The notes: a model not told the origin generated them from the sequence alone. Positions 8,276 through 16,982 are shown, counted from the first letter of the stretch. The stretch: DNA of 64,000 nucleotides from Cryobacterium tepidiphilum (GCF_003716325.1 NZ_RDSR01000003.1:1-64000), one strand, 5' to 3'. Translations and numbers: made by a program.

Positions 8276-9231
8276 CTGAAGTTCTCCTGGACGTGCATGG
8301 CGGGGGTGGTGAGTGGTGCGGCGGCGTCGCCGAAGTCGGTGGAGGTCACGACGCAGGCCAGCCGGGACCCGTTGGCGCCCACCGCAGCGCCTGCGAGCGG
8401 CTGGCCGCCGACGGCGACGTCGAGCGGCCGGTGCTGCGGGTGCGGCAGGCGCAGCAGGTCGCCGACAGCGAGATTGAGGATGCGGTCGGGCAGTACCCGG
8501 GCCGACGCGAGCCGCAGCGACACATCCACCGGCACCCAGGCCAGCTGCGCATGCACGAGCTCCTTGGCGTTGGCGGTGGAGCGGGTGGGGTTCGTCTCGC
8601 CCAGCTGCGGCAGCAGCGCATCCGCCGGCAGCGCGACGGTGGCCGCAGCGATGCTCTCCCCCACGCGGATCTCGAAGCCGGCGACGATCATCAGGTCGCC
8701 CGTGGCAGCGGCCTGCGCGAACTGCGAGTTGTACTGGATCCCGTCGACGCTGATCGGGGTGACAAGGAGCGAACCGAGCGAATACCGCAGGTCCTCGAGC
8801 GCGTCCTCCATGAGCCGGCGCAGCAGGGCCTGCTCGATCAGGGTGAACTTTCGCTCCCCCGTGACGATCTGCGTGCCGTTGCCGCCGAGCATGTGACCCA
8901 CCCACGACAGGGCAGCGGATGTCGGGAACTGCACGACGGCCTTGGCGTCGAAGTCCTCCAGGGCGAAGAGCACCATGGCCGTGGTGGGCGGCAGCGACGC
9001 CGCGTACTCGTCGTAGGTGCACATGATGACCTGCTCGCAGGCCACCTGCGACACCACGCGGACCTTGGCGGTCAGCTGCGTTCCCCACTGGCGGGCGAAG
9101 GTCTCGAAAGCGAGCTCGAGCACGCGGGTGTGTTCGCGCGCGAGCGTGGTCGGACGGCGGAAGTCGTAGACGTCCACGGAGCGGGTCCCGCGCGCGGGCA
9201 TACCGCTGCCTGATTGTTCCTGGACCGTCAC
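8272..9231 (-). CDS. fliM: Flagellar motor switch protein FliM
   Basis: The middle domain (YDFRRPTTLAREHTRVLELAFETFARQW) and the C-terminal SpoA domain are typical of FliM, the CheY-binding C-ring protein. The N-terminal LSQxEIDALL CheY-P-binding motif of classical FliM is not visible. Candidate starts are GTG 9258, GTG 9231 (chosen, MTVQEQ) and ATG 9201; none has a strong Shine-Dalgarno. I prefer 9231 because a sigma-28-type promoter occupies 9240-9266, which would sit inside the gene if 9258 were used. Residue-level family identity is secure; the start is uncertain. Confidence 0.9.
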   Translation of the reverse strand: MTVQEQSGSGMPARGTRSVDVYDFRRPTTLAREHTRVLELAFETFARQWGTQLTAKVRVVSQVACEQVIMCTYDEYAASLPPTTAMVLFALEDFDAKAVVQFPTSAALSWVGHMLGGNGTQIVTGERKFTLIEQALLRRLMEDALEDLRYSLGSLLVTPISVDGIQYNSQFAQAAATGDLMIVAGFEIRVGESIAAATVALPADALLPQLGETNPTRSTANAKELVHAQLAWVPVDVSLRLASARVLPDRILNLAVGDLLRLPHPQHRPLDVAVGGQPLAGAAVGANGSRLACVVTSTDFGDAAAPLTTPAMHVQENFR

Positions 9232-9239
9232 AACGGTCA

Positions 9240-9266
9240 CTATCGGCAGCCCCGTCACCGATGTAA
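9240..9266 (-). promoter_or_regulatory. Sigma-28-type promoter for the fliM operon
   Basis: On the minus strand TTAC, a 15-nt spacer and GCCGATAG stand just upstream of fliM. The -10 is identical to those before fliC and flgB; the -35 differs by one base from TAAC. This is the only wide gap in the motA-to-csrA gene string, which fits an internal transcription start splitting flbD-motA-motB from fliM-csrA. An inverted repeat (GACCGT/ACGGTC, 9223-9238) follows immediately. Confidence 0.65.
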
Positions 9267-9299
9267 GGGGCTGTCGTGGTGTTTTCCGGAGATTCCCGG

Positions 9300-10121
9300 T
9301 CAGGGCTGGGCGACCACCCCCGGGATGAGTTTCCGTGCCTTGTCGGGGAGGGTCGAGAGCACGACGACATCGACGCGGCGGTTCTGGGCCATGTCCTCCA
9401 GTGCGTCGCCGGTGGCGGCCGGGCGGGCGGCGCCGTAGCCGACGGCACCCACCTCACCGGGCGGCACTCCCCCGTGTTCCACCAGGCGTCGCAGCACCTG
9501 GGTGGCGCGGCCCGAGGAGAGTTCCCAGTCGGTCGGGAAGTTGATGGTGCGGCCGTGCTTGTCGGCGTGGCCCTCGATGGAGACGTTGCGGTGCGCGGTG
9601 GCCAGCGCCGGGGCGATGGAATCGAGCACCACGGTCGCCTTCGCGCTGAGGTCCGCCCGGTCCGGGCGGAAGAAGGTCTCGGAGCCGACGAGGCCGACCG
9701 TGAGGCCGCGTTCGTCGATCTTGAACTGCACCAGGTCCTCGACGCCGTTGCGACGCAGGTTCTCCCGCATCTCGTCGCGGATCTTGACGAGCTTCGCCAC
9801 CTCGTCGCGGGCGAGGTCCAGGTCGGTCTCGACGTTCGTCTCGGTGTCGGTGAAGCCGGCGCCGTCCGCCTTCACCAGGTCGGGCGGAACGATCACCCCC
9901 TCCGCCGCGTCGACGTTCTCGGAGGCGACCGTGCCGAAGCCGGTCGCGAGGGAGTTCGCCAGCTGCTTGAACTTGCTCTGGTCAACCGTCGACATGGCGT
10001 AGAGCACGATGAACATGCACATCAGCACGGTGACCATGTCCATGTACGAGGCCATCCAGCGCTCGTCCGGGTGCACCTCTTCGTCGTCGCCGAGCTTGCG
10101 CCGGCGGGGCCGGGCGCTCAT
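9300..10121 (-). CDS. motB: Flagellar stator protein MotB
   Basis: A 273-aa protein with a short basic N-terminus, one membrane helix bearing the ion-carrying aspartate (MASYMDMV, D28), a plug/linker region and a C-terminal OmpA-like peptidoglycan-binding domain (SIEGHADKHG, ELSSGRA, NRRVDVVV). MotB anchors the stator to the cell wall and forms the ion channel with MotA. The ATG at 10121 overlaps the motA stop as ATGA, fixing the start. Confidence 0.96.
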   Translation of the reverse strand: MSARPRRRKLGDDEEVHPDERWMASYMDMVTVLMCMFIVLYAMSTVDQSKFKQLANSLATGFGTVASENVDAAEGVIVPPDLVKADGAGFTDTETNVETDLDLARDEVAKLVKIRDEMRENLRRNGVEDLVQFKIDERGLTVGLVGSETFFRPDRADLSAKATVVLDSIAPALATAHRNVSIEGHADKHGRTINFPTDWELSSGRATQVLRRLVEHGGVPPGEVGAVGYGAARPAATGDALEDMAQNRRVDVVVLSTLPDKARKLIPGVVAQP

Positions 10122-10885
10122 GCCGCCTTCGGGAGGGCCTCGGCCGGGACCATGGCGCGCAGTCGCTCGCCGAGCAGGCGCGGCTGGCTTCCGGACTGCA
10201 CAGCGAGCGCGCCCTCGAGCAGCAGGGTCATCCGGTCGACCTCGAGGTCGGCGAGCCGCTTCAGCCGCGTGCCGATGGGCAGCCAGATGAAGTTGGCGGA
10301 GAGGAGGCCCCACAGGGTGGCGACGAACGCCGACGCGATCATGGGACCGAGTTCGTCGGGCGAGGAGAGGTTCTCCAGCACGTGCGTGAGCGAGACGACG
10401 GTGCCGACGATGCCGACCGTGGGCGCGTATCCGCCGAGGGACATGAAGAACCGGGAGGCGGTGCGATCCCCCTTGGACTTCGTCGCGATCTCGTCCTCGA
10501 GGAGGGTGCGCAGTTCGTCGCCGTCGGTGCCGTCGGCGATGTTCTGCAGGGCGCCGCGCAGGAATGGGTCGTCGACGTTGTCCGCCTCCTGCTCCAGCGC
10601 GAGCAGTCCCTTGCTCCTGGCGGTCTCGGCGAGACCGACCATCTGGTCGATGATCTCCTGCGGAGGGGTGACCTTCCCCTTGAACGCGTGCGGCAGGGCC
10701 TTGAAGGAGTGAAGCGCGTCTTTCAGCGTGCCGCCGGCGACGCCCACGGCGATGGTCGCCACGAACACGAGGATCATGGGGGCCGGCAGCAGGATGGCCG
10801 AGATGTGGGAGCCCTCGAGGGTCAGCATCGTGATCAGGGCACCGAACGCCAGCAGGATGCCGATCAGGGTTGCGGGATCCATCAC
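10118..10885 (-). CDS. motA: Flagellar stator protein MotA
   Basis: A 255-aa protein with four membrane helices, a long cytoplasmic loop between helices 2 and 3, and the MotA/ExbB-type region GYAPTVGIVGTVVSL. MotA transmits ion flow to torque on FliG. Its N-terminal PATLIGILLAFGALI resembles the Gram-positive MotA/MotP branch. It overlaps flbD upstream and motB downstream by 4 bp each, so the three genes form a tightly coupled unit. Confidence 0.96.
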   Translation of the reverse strand: MMDPATLIGILLAFGALITMLTLEGSHISAILLPAPMILVFVATIAVGVAGGTLKDALHSFKALPHAFKGKVTPPQEIIDQMVGLAETARSKGLLALEQEADNVDDPFLRGALQNIADGTDGDELRTLLEDEIATKSKGDRTASRFFMSLGGYAPTVGIVGTVVSLTHVLENLSSPDELGPMIASAFVATLWGLLSANFIWLPIGTRLKRLADLEVDRMTLLLEGALAVQSGSQPRLLGERLRAMVPAEALPKAA

Positions 10886-11199
10886 TTCCTCCGCGGGCGC
10901 AGCGGCACCGTGTTGCCGGTGTCACCGATATCGTCGTCGGGGCCCGCGTCATCCGCTGCCGACACCAGCCCCAATGGGCGGCCATTGCCACGCTGCGCGG
11001 GCTGGGGCTCGTAGGCGAGGGCGAGCACGCGCGCCCGGTACGCGGCGATCCGTTCGACGACCTCATCCATCGACTCGGTCACGATGTACTTCGCGCCATC
11101 GACCATCACGAGGGTGGTGTCGGGGTTCGAGTGGATGCGTTCGATGAGGTCGGGATTGATCGCAAATCGACTGTCGTTCAGCCGCGTGACTACGATCAT
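10882..11199 (-). CDS. flbD: FlbD-family flagellar protein
   Basis: The first ~65 residues (MIVVTRLNDSRFAINPDLIERI, then GAKYIVTESMDEVVERI) match the small FlbD/SwrD family, which sits next to motAB in many Gram-positives and raises motor torque in Bacillus subtilis. An acidic tail extends it. Three in-frame starts exist: ATG 11229, 11208 and 11199. I chose 11199 because AGGGA lies at a suitable distance and the product then begins like other family members. The leader contains GGA-loop hairpins (11200-11238). Confidence 0.8.
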   Translation of the reverse strand: MIVVTRLNDSRFAINPDLIERIHSNPDTTLVMVDGAKYIVTESMDEVVERIAAYRARVLALAYEPQPAQRGNGRPLGLVSAADDAGPDDDIGDTGNTVPLRPRRK

Positions 11200-11238
11200 G
11201 GGTTCCATCCCTGTTCTTGCGCGACTCATCCTGAGTCG
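11200..11238 (-). promoter_or_regulatory. Candidate CsrA-binding hairpins in the flbD-motA-motB leader
   Basis: Two stem-loops are readable in the minus-strand leader. CGACTC-AGGAT-GAGTCG (11238 to 11222) has a perfect 6-bp stem with GGA in the loop. GGG-ATGGAA-CCC (11211 to 11200) touches the chosen ATG and again shows GGA in the loop. GGA in a hairpin loop is the known CsrA recognition feature; binding here is inferred. If translation began at the upstream ATG 11229, the hairpins would be coding. Confidence 0.5.
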
Positions 11239-11248
11239 TCAAGCACCA

Positions 11249-11275
11249 CTGTCGGCCGACCCGCCGTCGCCGTTA
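11249..11275 (-). promoter_or_regulatory. Sigma-28-type promoter for flbD-motA-motB
   Basis: On the minus strand TAAC, exactly 15 nt, then GCCGACAG. It differs by one base from the fliC and flgB promoters and lies ~50 bp upstream of flbD, in the gap after flgE. It would start the stator transcript independently of the flgB operon. Confidence 0.7.
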
Positions 11276-11397
11276 GGCGCGGGTTTCACCCATCAGTGGT
11301 AGGGGGATGCGTTTCCCTCTCCGCGAAACCGGAGTCGTGGTCGTTTTCAGCGACGTTCAGCGGCCACGACTACGGTTTCCCGTCGAGGAGGGGGTTA

Positions 11398-12570
11398 TCA
11401 GCGCTTCAGGTTGGTGAGCTCCTGCAGCACCTCGTCGGACGTGGTGATGATGCGGGCGTTGGCCTGGAAGCCGCGCTGGGCGACGATCAGGTTGGTGAAC
11501 TCCTGCGACAGGTCGACGTTCGACATCTCGAGGTAGCCGCCGGAGAGCGAGCCGAGGCCCGCGGAGCCGGCGGGGCCGGTGATGATGGCACCGGAGTTGG
11601 CGCTCGCGCGGTAGGTGGAGCCGCCCGCCTTCTCCAGGCCGCCCGGGTTCGCGAAGGTGCTGAGGGCGATGCGGGCGATCGGGGCGATCGCGCCGTTGGA
11701 GAACGACCCGGAGATGGTGCCGTCGTTGCCGATGCTGTACGACTCGAGCGTGCCGGCGTTGCGGCCGTCCTGGCTCGACATGGCGATGCTCGTGACGCCC
11801 GCGAAGCTCGTGACGCCGCCGAACTCGTACGTCACGCCCGAGGCGGCGTCGGTGATGGTGCCGCTGCCCTGGAGCTCACCGTCGGTGAAGGCGAGGGTGC
11901 CGAGGCTTGTCCCACCGGCGCTGACATCCCAGCCGCCGGCCGAGACGCTCTTGGTGAAGGTCAGCTGCGTGGTGCTCTTGTTGCCGAGCGCGTCGTACAC
12001 CGGAACGTCGCGGGTGAGGACAGCGCCGTCGGCCTCGTCGCCGGGGAGGTTGCCCGTGAAGATCGCGTTCGTGGTGGCCTGGGCGGGGGCGACGGTCTCC
12101 TTCGTGAGCGTGATGTTTCCCACGGCCCCCGTGTCGGTGATGACGCCGTTCTGCGCGGTCCAGCCCTGCACGAAGGCGCCGTCGCTGGTGACCAGGCGGC
12201 CGTCGGAGTCGAAGCCGAACGCCCCGTTGCGGGTGTAGAGCGCCTCACCGCCCACCTGAACGGTGAAGAATCCGTCGCCGTTGATCATGAGGTCGGTGGC
12301 CTTGCCGGTGGCCTGCGCCGAACCCTGGGTGAAGTTGGTGGAGATCGCCGCCACCTTCACGCCGAGGCCGATCTGGGCGGGGTTGGTGCCGCCGGCCTGG
12401 GCCTGCGCGCCACCGGCGCCCTTGATCACCTGCGAGAGGGTGTCCTCGAATTCGGCGGTCGACGCCTTGAAGCCCACGGTGTTGACGTTGGCGATGTTGT
12501 TGCCGGCCACGTCGAGCATGGTCTGGTGGGCACGGAGCCCGGAGATTCCGGAGTAGAGCGAGCGAAGCAT
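11398..12570 (-). CDS. flgE: Flagellar hook protein FlgE
   Basis: The 390-aa product begins MLRSLYSGISGLRAHQTMLDVAGNNIANVNT, the rod/hook-family N-terminus, and ends with the matching C-terminal helix (EFTNLIVAQRGFQANARII). The middle holds the variable hook domains. FlgE polymerises into the hook universal joint. AAAGG upstream supports the ATG at 12570. It is the only hook-type flgE/F/G gene in the window, and no flgF or flgG is present. It is the last gene of the flgB operon, followed by a gap holding the flbD promoter. Confidence 0.94.
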   Translation of the reverse strand: MLRSLYSGISGLRAHQTMLDVAGNNIANVNTVGFKASTAEFEDTLSQVIKGAGGAQAQAGGTNPAQIGLGVKVAAISTNFTQGSAQATGKATDLMINGDGFFTVQVGGEALYTRNGAFGFDSDGRLVTSDGAFVQGWTAQNGVITDTGAVGNITLTKETVAPAQATTNAIFTGNLPGDEADGAVLTRDVPVYDALGNKSTTQLTFTKSVSAGGWDVSAGGTSLGTLAFTDGELQGSGTITDAASGVTYEFGGVTSFAGVTSIAMSSQDGRNAGTLESYSIGNDGTISGSFSNGAIAPIARIALSTFANPGGLEKAGGSTYRASANSGAIITGPAGSAGLGSLSGGYLEMSNVDLSQEFTNLIVAQRGFQANARIITTSDEVLQELTNLKR

Positions 12571-12580
12571 GGTGTGCCTT

Positions 12581-13039
12581 TCAGTTGGCGGGCGTGGTGG
12601 GTGCGGCGGATGCCGGCGGTGCGGTGGCGACGCCGGCGATGGCGTCGAGGGCGATGTCGGCGCCGCCGACGGTGACGAGGGGAACCGGGCCGGCGAAGGA
12701 GACGGCGGTGGCCGTGCCGCTGACGGTGGCGCCGTCGGCATCCGTGTAGCTGACCTGCTGGCCGACGAGGCCGGCGGCGGCCATGCGCATCTGCAGGGAG
12801 AAGTTCTCGTCGCTCGTGGTGGAGAGGGCGGTGATCTTCTCCATCATGGCCAGCTGCGTCGTCTGCGAGATCATCTGGTTCGTGTCCATGGGGGAACTCG
12901 GGTCCTGGTTGCGCAGCTGGGTCACCAGGAGGGACATGAACACCTCGGAGTCCATGGTCTGTTTCGGCTCGCGCGTGGCCGTGGGCGTGGTGTACATGCC
13001 CGCGGTGCGCGCGGCCGGGGTGACGCTGTCGATCGTCAT
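12581..13039 (-). CDS. flgD: Flagellar hook-assembly scaffold FlgD
   Basis: The 152-aa protein contains the FlgD N-terminal signature (residues ~30-70: MDSEVFMSLLVTQLRNQDP, then MDTNQMISQTTQLAMMEKI). It is short: beyond it there is only a small beta domain (VGQQVSYTDADGATVSGTATAVSF) and an Ala/Pro tail, as in many Gram-positive FlgD proteins. FlgD caps the growing hook. AAGGAG lies 9 bp before the ATG at 13039; the long open frame upstream is fliK in another frame. Confidence 0.92.
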   Translation of the reverse strand: MTIDSVTPAARTAGMYTTPTATREPKQTMDSEVFMSLLVTQLRNQDPSSPMDTNQMISQTTQLAMMEKITALSTTSDENFSLQMRMAAAGLVGQQVSYTDADGATVSGTATAVSFAGPVPLVTVGGADIALDAIAGVATAPPASAAPTTPAN

Positions 13040-13052
13040 GGTGGGTCTCTCC

Positions 13053-14480
13053 TTAGGCCAGTACGTCGATGAGGGAGGATGCCGAGTGCCGACGGGAGGA
13101 GGCGGGGATGGCGGGCTCGACCGCGTGCCGGGGCGCTCTCGCCCGGTCCTCGACGGCCGACCGCGCCTGCCGGTCGGGGTTCTGCCCGGTGTCGGGCGCC
13201 TGGTCGTGTGCTGACAGGTCGAGGTTCGTGGACAGCGCCGAGGAGCCGGCGAGGTCGCGGCGCAGGTCGGGGAGGATGGCGCGCAGCGCGTCGCGGCCGG
13301 CGTCGTTCGGAGCGAAGAGCTCGACGTGCACGCGGTCTGCGGTGACGTGCGCACGCACGGTGACCGGGCCCAGAGTGTCGGGGGTGACGGTGACGGTGAC
13401 CACGTGCTCCCCCGGGCCTGCCGCGGCGAGCGAGAACACCGGACCCGCGATCTGTGTGGCCAGGGGTGCGGGCGCTGTGGCGGGCGCGGCGGCCGCGGCG
13501 GGCGCTGCGGGCGCCACGGCACCGGGCGCCGTCACCGTGGCCGAGCCGGAGGCGGGAGCGGGTACCGGTGCGGCGGCCGATGCCGGGTCGGCGGGCGTCG
13601 CGGGCCCGGCGGTGAGCGCATCTGCGGGCGCGTCGACGGCGGATGCCGCGGGATCCGGTGTGACGGCCGCGTCCGGGAGCGCCGGCGTCGTGGCGGGTGC
13701 GGGCGGGGCGGGTGCAGCGGTGGTGGATGCGGCCGAGGTGGCTGCGGCTGCCTTTACGGGCACGCCGGGCACCGCGGCGGGCGCGGTCGCCGGCGGGGCG
13801 GTGGCGGCGGTCGTCGCGGGAGTGGCGGGCGCGGCGGACGAAGCGGAGGACGGCACTGCGGGGGCCGTTCCTGCGGACACCGTCCCTCCGGGTACGGTCG
13901 CGGACACCATCCCTGCGGGCACCGTCGCTGCGGATACCGTCGTGGCGGGCGCCGCTGCGGGGCCCACCGCTGCTCGGCCCGCGACGGCCGGGGCTGCCGA
14001 GGCGGGACCGGCGGCAGCCGTGCCCGCAGTGGTTCCCGCTTCGCCCTGGCCGGGCTTCGCCGGTGCGATCGCGGTCGCGCCCGCAACCGGAGCGGCCGAA
14101 GCAGCAGCCAGGGCGGGCACGGCGCCGGACGGCGCACCGGCGACTGCGACGACGGAGGCTCCGGCCGCAGCGGGGGTACCGGCGACGGCGGTGCCGGCGG
14201 CGGTTCCGGCGACGAGCGGTGCGGCCTGGGCGAACACCGCCGGAATGACCAGGGGCGCGGCGGCGCCCGCGCCGGCATCCGTTGCGGTGCCGTCGGATGC
14301 GTCGTCGGCGCCGGACGCCGTCGATCCGGTTGCGGCGGACGTCGCGTGGTCGGCGGTCGGGGCCACGGTGTCGCTCAGCACGGCGGCGAAGGCACCGTCA
14401 TCGGAGGGCGCGCCCGGGCGGGACGCGGCCTTCGCGGCCGGCGCCGCGGGCGGTGGCGTGGTTCCGAGCAACAGGCTCAT
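13053..14480 (-). CDS. fliK: Flagellar hook-length control protein FliK
   Basis: A 475-aa protein composed of ~340 residues of very low-complexity Ala/Pro/Thr/Gly sequence followed by a compact C-terminal domain (EHVVTVTVTPDTLGPVTVRAHVTADRVHVELFAP) that matches the FliK Flg_hook domain. FliK measures hook length with its extended N-terminus and triggers the FlhB substrate switch with the C-terminal domain. The extreme composition makes this region prone to recombination. AAAGGAAG precedes the ATG, which overlaps the upstream peptidase stop (ATGA). Confidence 0.9.
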   Translation of the reverse strand: MSLLLGTTPPPAAPAAKAASRPGAPSDDGAFAAVLSDTVAPTADHATSAATGSTASGADDASDGTATDAGAGAAAPLVIPAVFAQAAPLVAGTAAGTAVAGTPAAAGASVVAVAGAPSGAVPALAAASAAPVAGATAIAPAKPGQGEAGTTAGTAAAGPASAAPAVAGRAAVGPAAAPATTVSAATVPAGMVSATVPGGTVSAGTAPAVPSSASSAAPATPATTAATAPPATAPAAVPGVPVKAAAATSAASTTAAPAPPAPATTPALPDAAVTPDPAASAVDAPADALTAGPATPADPASAAAPVPAPASGSATVTAPGAVAPAAPAAAAAPATAPAPLATQIAGPVFSLAAAGPGEHVVTVTVTPDTLGPVTVRAHVTADRVHVELFAPNDAGRDALRAILPDLRRDLAGSSALSTNLDLSAHDQAPDTGQNPDRQARSAVEDRARAPRHAVEPAIPASSRRHSASSLIDVLA

Positions 14481-15211
14481 GAGGCGCTTCCTTTCACGAT
14501 GGAGGCGAGTGCTGCCGAGAGCATGTCGCTGCCGCCGGCGCCGAGCCCGGCCCCGGGTCCGCCGAGCCCAGTGCCGCTGAGCGCGGTGCCGCCGAGCCCT
14601 GCCGTGCCGGCGAGGGCGGCCACGGCGGATGCGGCGGTCGGGGCCGGCGAGTCGGGGATGACGCGGCGGATGGTGTCGATGTCGGAGTCGTCCATGTAGG
14701 CGTCGACGAGGCAGACGGTGCGGCCCTCGTACGGCGCGTGGATGACCTTGTGGTCGCCCGCGTAGATGAGGATGTGGTCGCCGCCGCCGGTCACGATGAG
14801 GTCGCCCGGCTTGGCCTCGGCGAGCGAGCCGACCTCGGTTCCGACGGTCATCTGCCCGGAGACGAGGCGCGGCATGTCGATGCCGAGGTCGCCGTACACG
14901 CGCTGCACGAGCCCGGAGCAGTCCATGCCGCTCGCGTCCTCCCCGCCGAAGACGTAGGGCACACCGAGGTACTTCTCCGCTGCCGCGACCACGTCGGAGC
15001 CGGTGGCGGCGCCCGGGTTCGCCGGCGCGGTGGCGGTGCCGGTGGAGGTTGCTGCCGCGGCGCCGAGCGCGCCGGCCAGCGACGTCGCGAATCCCGCCGA
15101 TCCGGCGGTCGCGGCCGTGGCACCCGTCGACGCCGGTGCCTGCACGCCGCGGAGCTGCTGGAGTGTGGACTGGATCTGCTGGATGCGGCCCATCGCCTCG
15201 ATCATCGTCAT
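14477..15211 (-). CDS. NlpC/P60 (C40) peptidase in the flagellar operon
   Basis: Residues 1-70 form a helical segment and an Ala/Thr linker; residues ~72-195 are an NlpC/P60 domain with catalytic Cys98 (MDCSGLVQR), His146 (GDHILIYAG) and His158 (VIHAP). Such enzymes cut peptide cross-links in peptidoglycan. Lying between fliJ and fliK, it probably opens the wall for the rod, the job of the FlgJ muramidase in other bacteria. No signal peptide is visible, so export through the flagellar apparatus is plausible. AGGAGG 8 bp before the ATG at 15211 fixes the start. Confidence 0.88.
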   Translation of the reverse strand: MTMIEAMGRIQQIQSTLQQLRGVQAPASTGATAATAGSAGFATSLAGALGAAAATSTGTATAPANPGAATGSDVVAAAEKYLGVPYVFGGEDASGMDCSGLVQRVYGDLGIDMPRLVSGQMTVGTEVGSLAEAKPGDLIVTGGGDHILIYAGDHKVIHAPYEGRTVCLVDAYMDDSDIDTIRRVIPDSPAPTAASAVAALAGTAGLGGTALSGTGLGGPGAGLGAGGSDMLSAALASIVKGSAS

Positions 15212-15639
15212 CGGCCGGCCTCCTGGTCGCGGTGCCACCCGGTGGAGGCGATCTCGTCGAGGACCACCTGCTCCTCGTGCCGCTCCTCGCGGGCGGCCTC
15301 CTCGGCGTGCCGGGCGGCGAGCTTCTCGAGGCCCACGGCGCTGGCTCGGGCCAGGTCGAACGCGGCCTGCGCCTGCTGCACGCCGGTTTCGTGGTGCCGG
15401 CCGAGGGCGTCGAGGTCGGCGAGCATGCTGCGTGTGGAGGCGCGGGCGGCGGCGAGCGCGTACAGGGCTTCGACGCTCGTCGCGTCGGCGGAGGTCGCGC
15501 CCAGGGCGCCGCGCGCCCGGTCCCGGCGCACCCGGCTCTCGCGCAGCCGCGCGTTGGCGGCGGCGAGCTCGCTCGCCGCCTGGTCCTGCTGCAGCTGGCG
15601 CAGTCGGAGCAGTCCGGAGAGCGGGAAGACGCGGGCCAT
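15208..15639 (-). CDS. fliJ: Flagellar export chaperone/stalk protein FliJ
   Basis: A 143-aa protein that is almost entirely alpha-helical coiled coil (LRLRQLQQDQAASELAAANARLRE, later AARHAEEAAREERHEEQVV). FliJ is the coiled-coil stalk that links the FliI ATPase ring to FlhA. Sequence conservation in the family is low; the MARVFPLSGLLRLRQ start, the coiled-coil pattern and the position directly after fliI support the call. The ATG at 15639 overlaps the fliI stop (TGATG). Confidence 0.88.
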   Translation of the reverse strand: MARVFPLSGLLRLRQLQQDQAASELAAANARLRESRVRRDRARGALGATSADATSVEALYALAAARASTRSMLADLDALGRHHETGVQQAQAAFDLARASAVGLEKLAARHAEEAAREERHEEQVVLDEIASTGWHRDQEAGR

Positions 15640-16982
15640 CAGTTCACTCCCAACAGGCCGGTGAGGTGGGTGAGCCGCGCCCACGTCTCGGCGGCCTCGG
15701 TCTGGTCGTCCATGCGCTGGCGCAGGAACGCATTGATCGCGGGTTCGTGGTCGACGGCGGCGTCGACGAGCGGGTTGGTGCCGCGCTGGTAGGCGCCGAC
15801 GTCGAGGAGGTCCTGCGCACCCTTGCGCGCGGCGAGCACCGTGCGGAGCGCCGTGGCGGTCCGGGTGTGCTCGGGCGTGTTGACGCGGGAGGCGACGCGG
15901 GAGATCGAGGCGAGCGGGTCGACGGACGGGAAGTGTCCGACGACGGCGAGCTTCCGGTCGAGCACGACGTGGCCGTCGAGGATCGAGCGGGCGGCGTCGG
16001 CGATGGGCTCGTTGTGGTCGTCGCCGTCGACGAGCACCGTGTAAATGCCGGTGACCGAGCCCGTCTCCCCGGTTCCGGCGCGTTCGAGCAGCTGGGCGAG
16101 CAGCGAGAACGTCGATGGCGGGTATCCGCGCGTCGCGGGCGGCTCCCCCACCGACAACCCGATCTCGCGCTGCGCCATGGCCACGCGGGTCAGCGAGTCC
16201 ATCATGAGCATGACGTCGGCGCCCTGGTCGCGGAAGGACTCGGCGATGCGGGTGGCGACGAACGCGGCCCGCAGTCGCATAAGCGCCGGCTCATCGGAGG
16301 TGGACACGACGACGATGGAGCGGGCCAGGCCCTCCTCGCCGAGGTCGTCTTCGAGGAACTCGCGGACCTCGCGCCCGCGTTCGCCGACCAGCGCGATGAC
16401 CGACACCCGGGCATCCGTGCCGCGGGCCACCATCGACAGCAGCGACGACTTGCCGACGCCGGATCCGGCGAAGAGGCCGAGGCGCTGGCCCCGACCCACG
16501 GTCGTGAGAGTGTCGAGCACGCGCACGCCGAGCTGCAGCGGCGTCTCGATGCGGGCGCGGTGCATCGCCGAGGGGGTCTCGTTCTGCAACGGGACGAAGG
16601 TGCTCGCCTCGAGCGGGCCCTTGCCGTCGATGGGGCGGCCGAGTCCGTCGAGCACCCGTCCGAAGAGCCCGGCCCCGGTGGGCACCAGCAGCGGGGCGCC
16701 GGTGGAGCGGGCGGGCGCGCCGGCCGTGATGCCGTCGAGGCGGCCGAGTGGCATGCAACGGATGCCGTCCCGCGTCGTCGCGACGACCTCCGCGTCGACC
16801 CGGGGGCGCTCGCCCACGGTGATGAGGTCGCCGATGGCCGCGCGCAGGCCCGTGACCTCGAGTCCGAGCCCCACGATCGACGAGACCACACCCACCCGTT
16901 CCGGCTGCGCGGCAGCGCGCGCAGCGACGAACGACAGCGGGTTGTGGGCTGTCGTGCGGGGGGCCGGGGGCGCGATGGTCAT
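15639..16982 (-). CDS. fliI: Flagellar export ATPase FliI
   Basis: A 447-aa F1-beta-like ATPase. The Walker A loop is at residues 172-179 (AGSGVGKS) and Walker B at MLMMDSLTRVAMAQREIG. The FliI-specific ATRGYPPSTFSLLAQLLERAG segment follows. FliI hydrolyses ATP in the cytoplasm to release chaperones and unfold substrates for export. It overlaps fliH by 4 bp and fliJ by 1 bp. Confidence 0.97.
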   Translation of the reverse strand: MTIAPPAPRTTAHNPLSFVAARAAAQPERVGVVSSIVGLGLEVTGLRAAIGDLITVGERPRVDAEVVATTRDGIRCMPLGRLDGITAGAPARSTGAPLLVPTGAGLFGRVLDGLGRPIDGKGPLEASTFVPLQNETPSAMHRARIETPLQLGVRVLDTLTTVGRGQRLGLFAGSGVGKSSLLSMVARGTDARVSVIALVGERGREVREFLEDDLGEEGLARSIVVVSTSDEPALMRLRAAFVATRIAESFRDQGADVMLMMDSLTRVAMAQREIGLSVGEPPATRGYPPSTFSLLAQLLERAGTGETGSVTGIYTVLVDGDDHNEPIADAARSILDGHVVLDRKLAVVGHFPSVDPLASISRVASRVNTPEHTRTATALRTVLAARKGAQDLLDVGAYQRGTNPLVDAAVDHEPAINAFLRQRMDDQTEAAETWARLTHLTGLLGVN

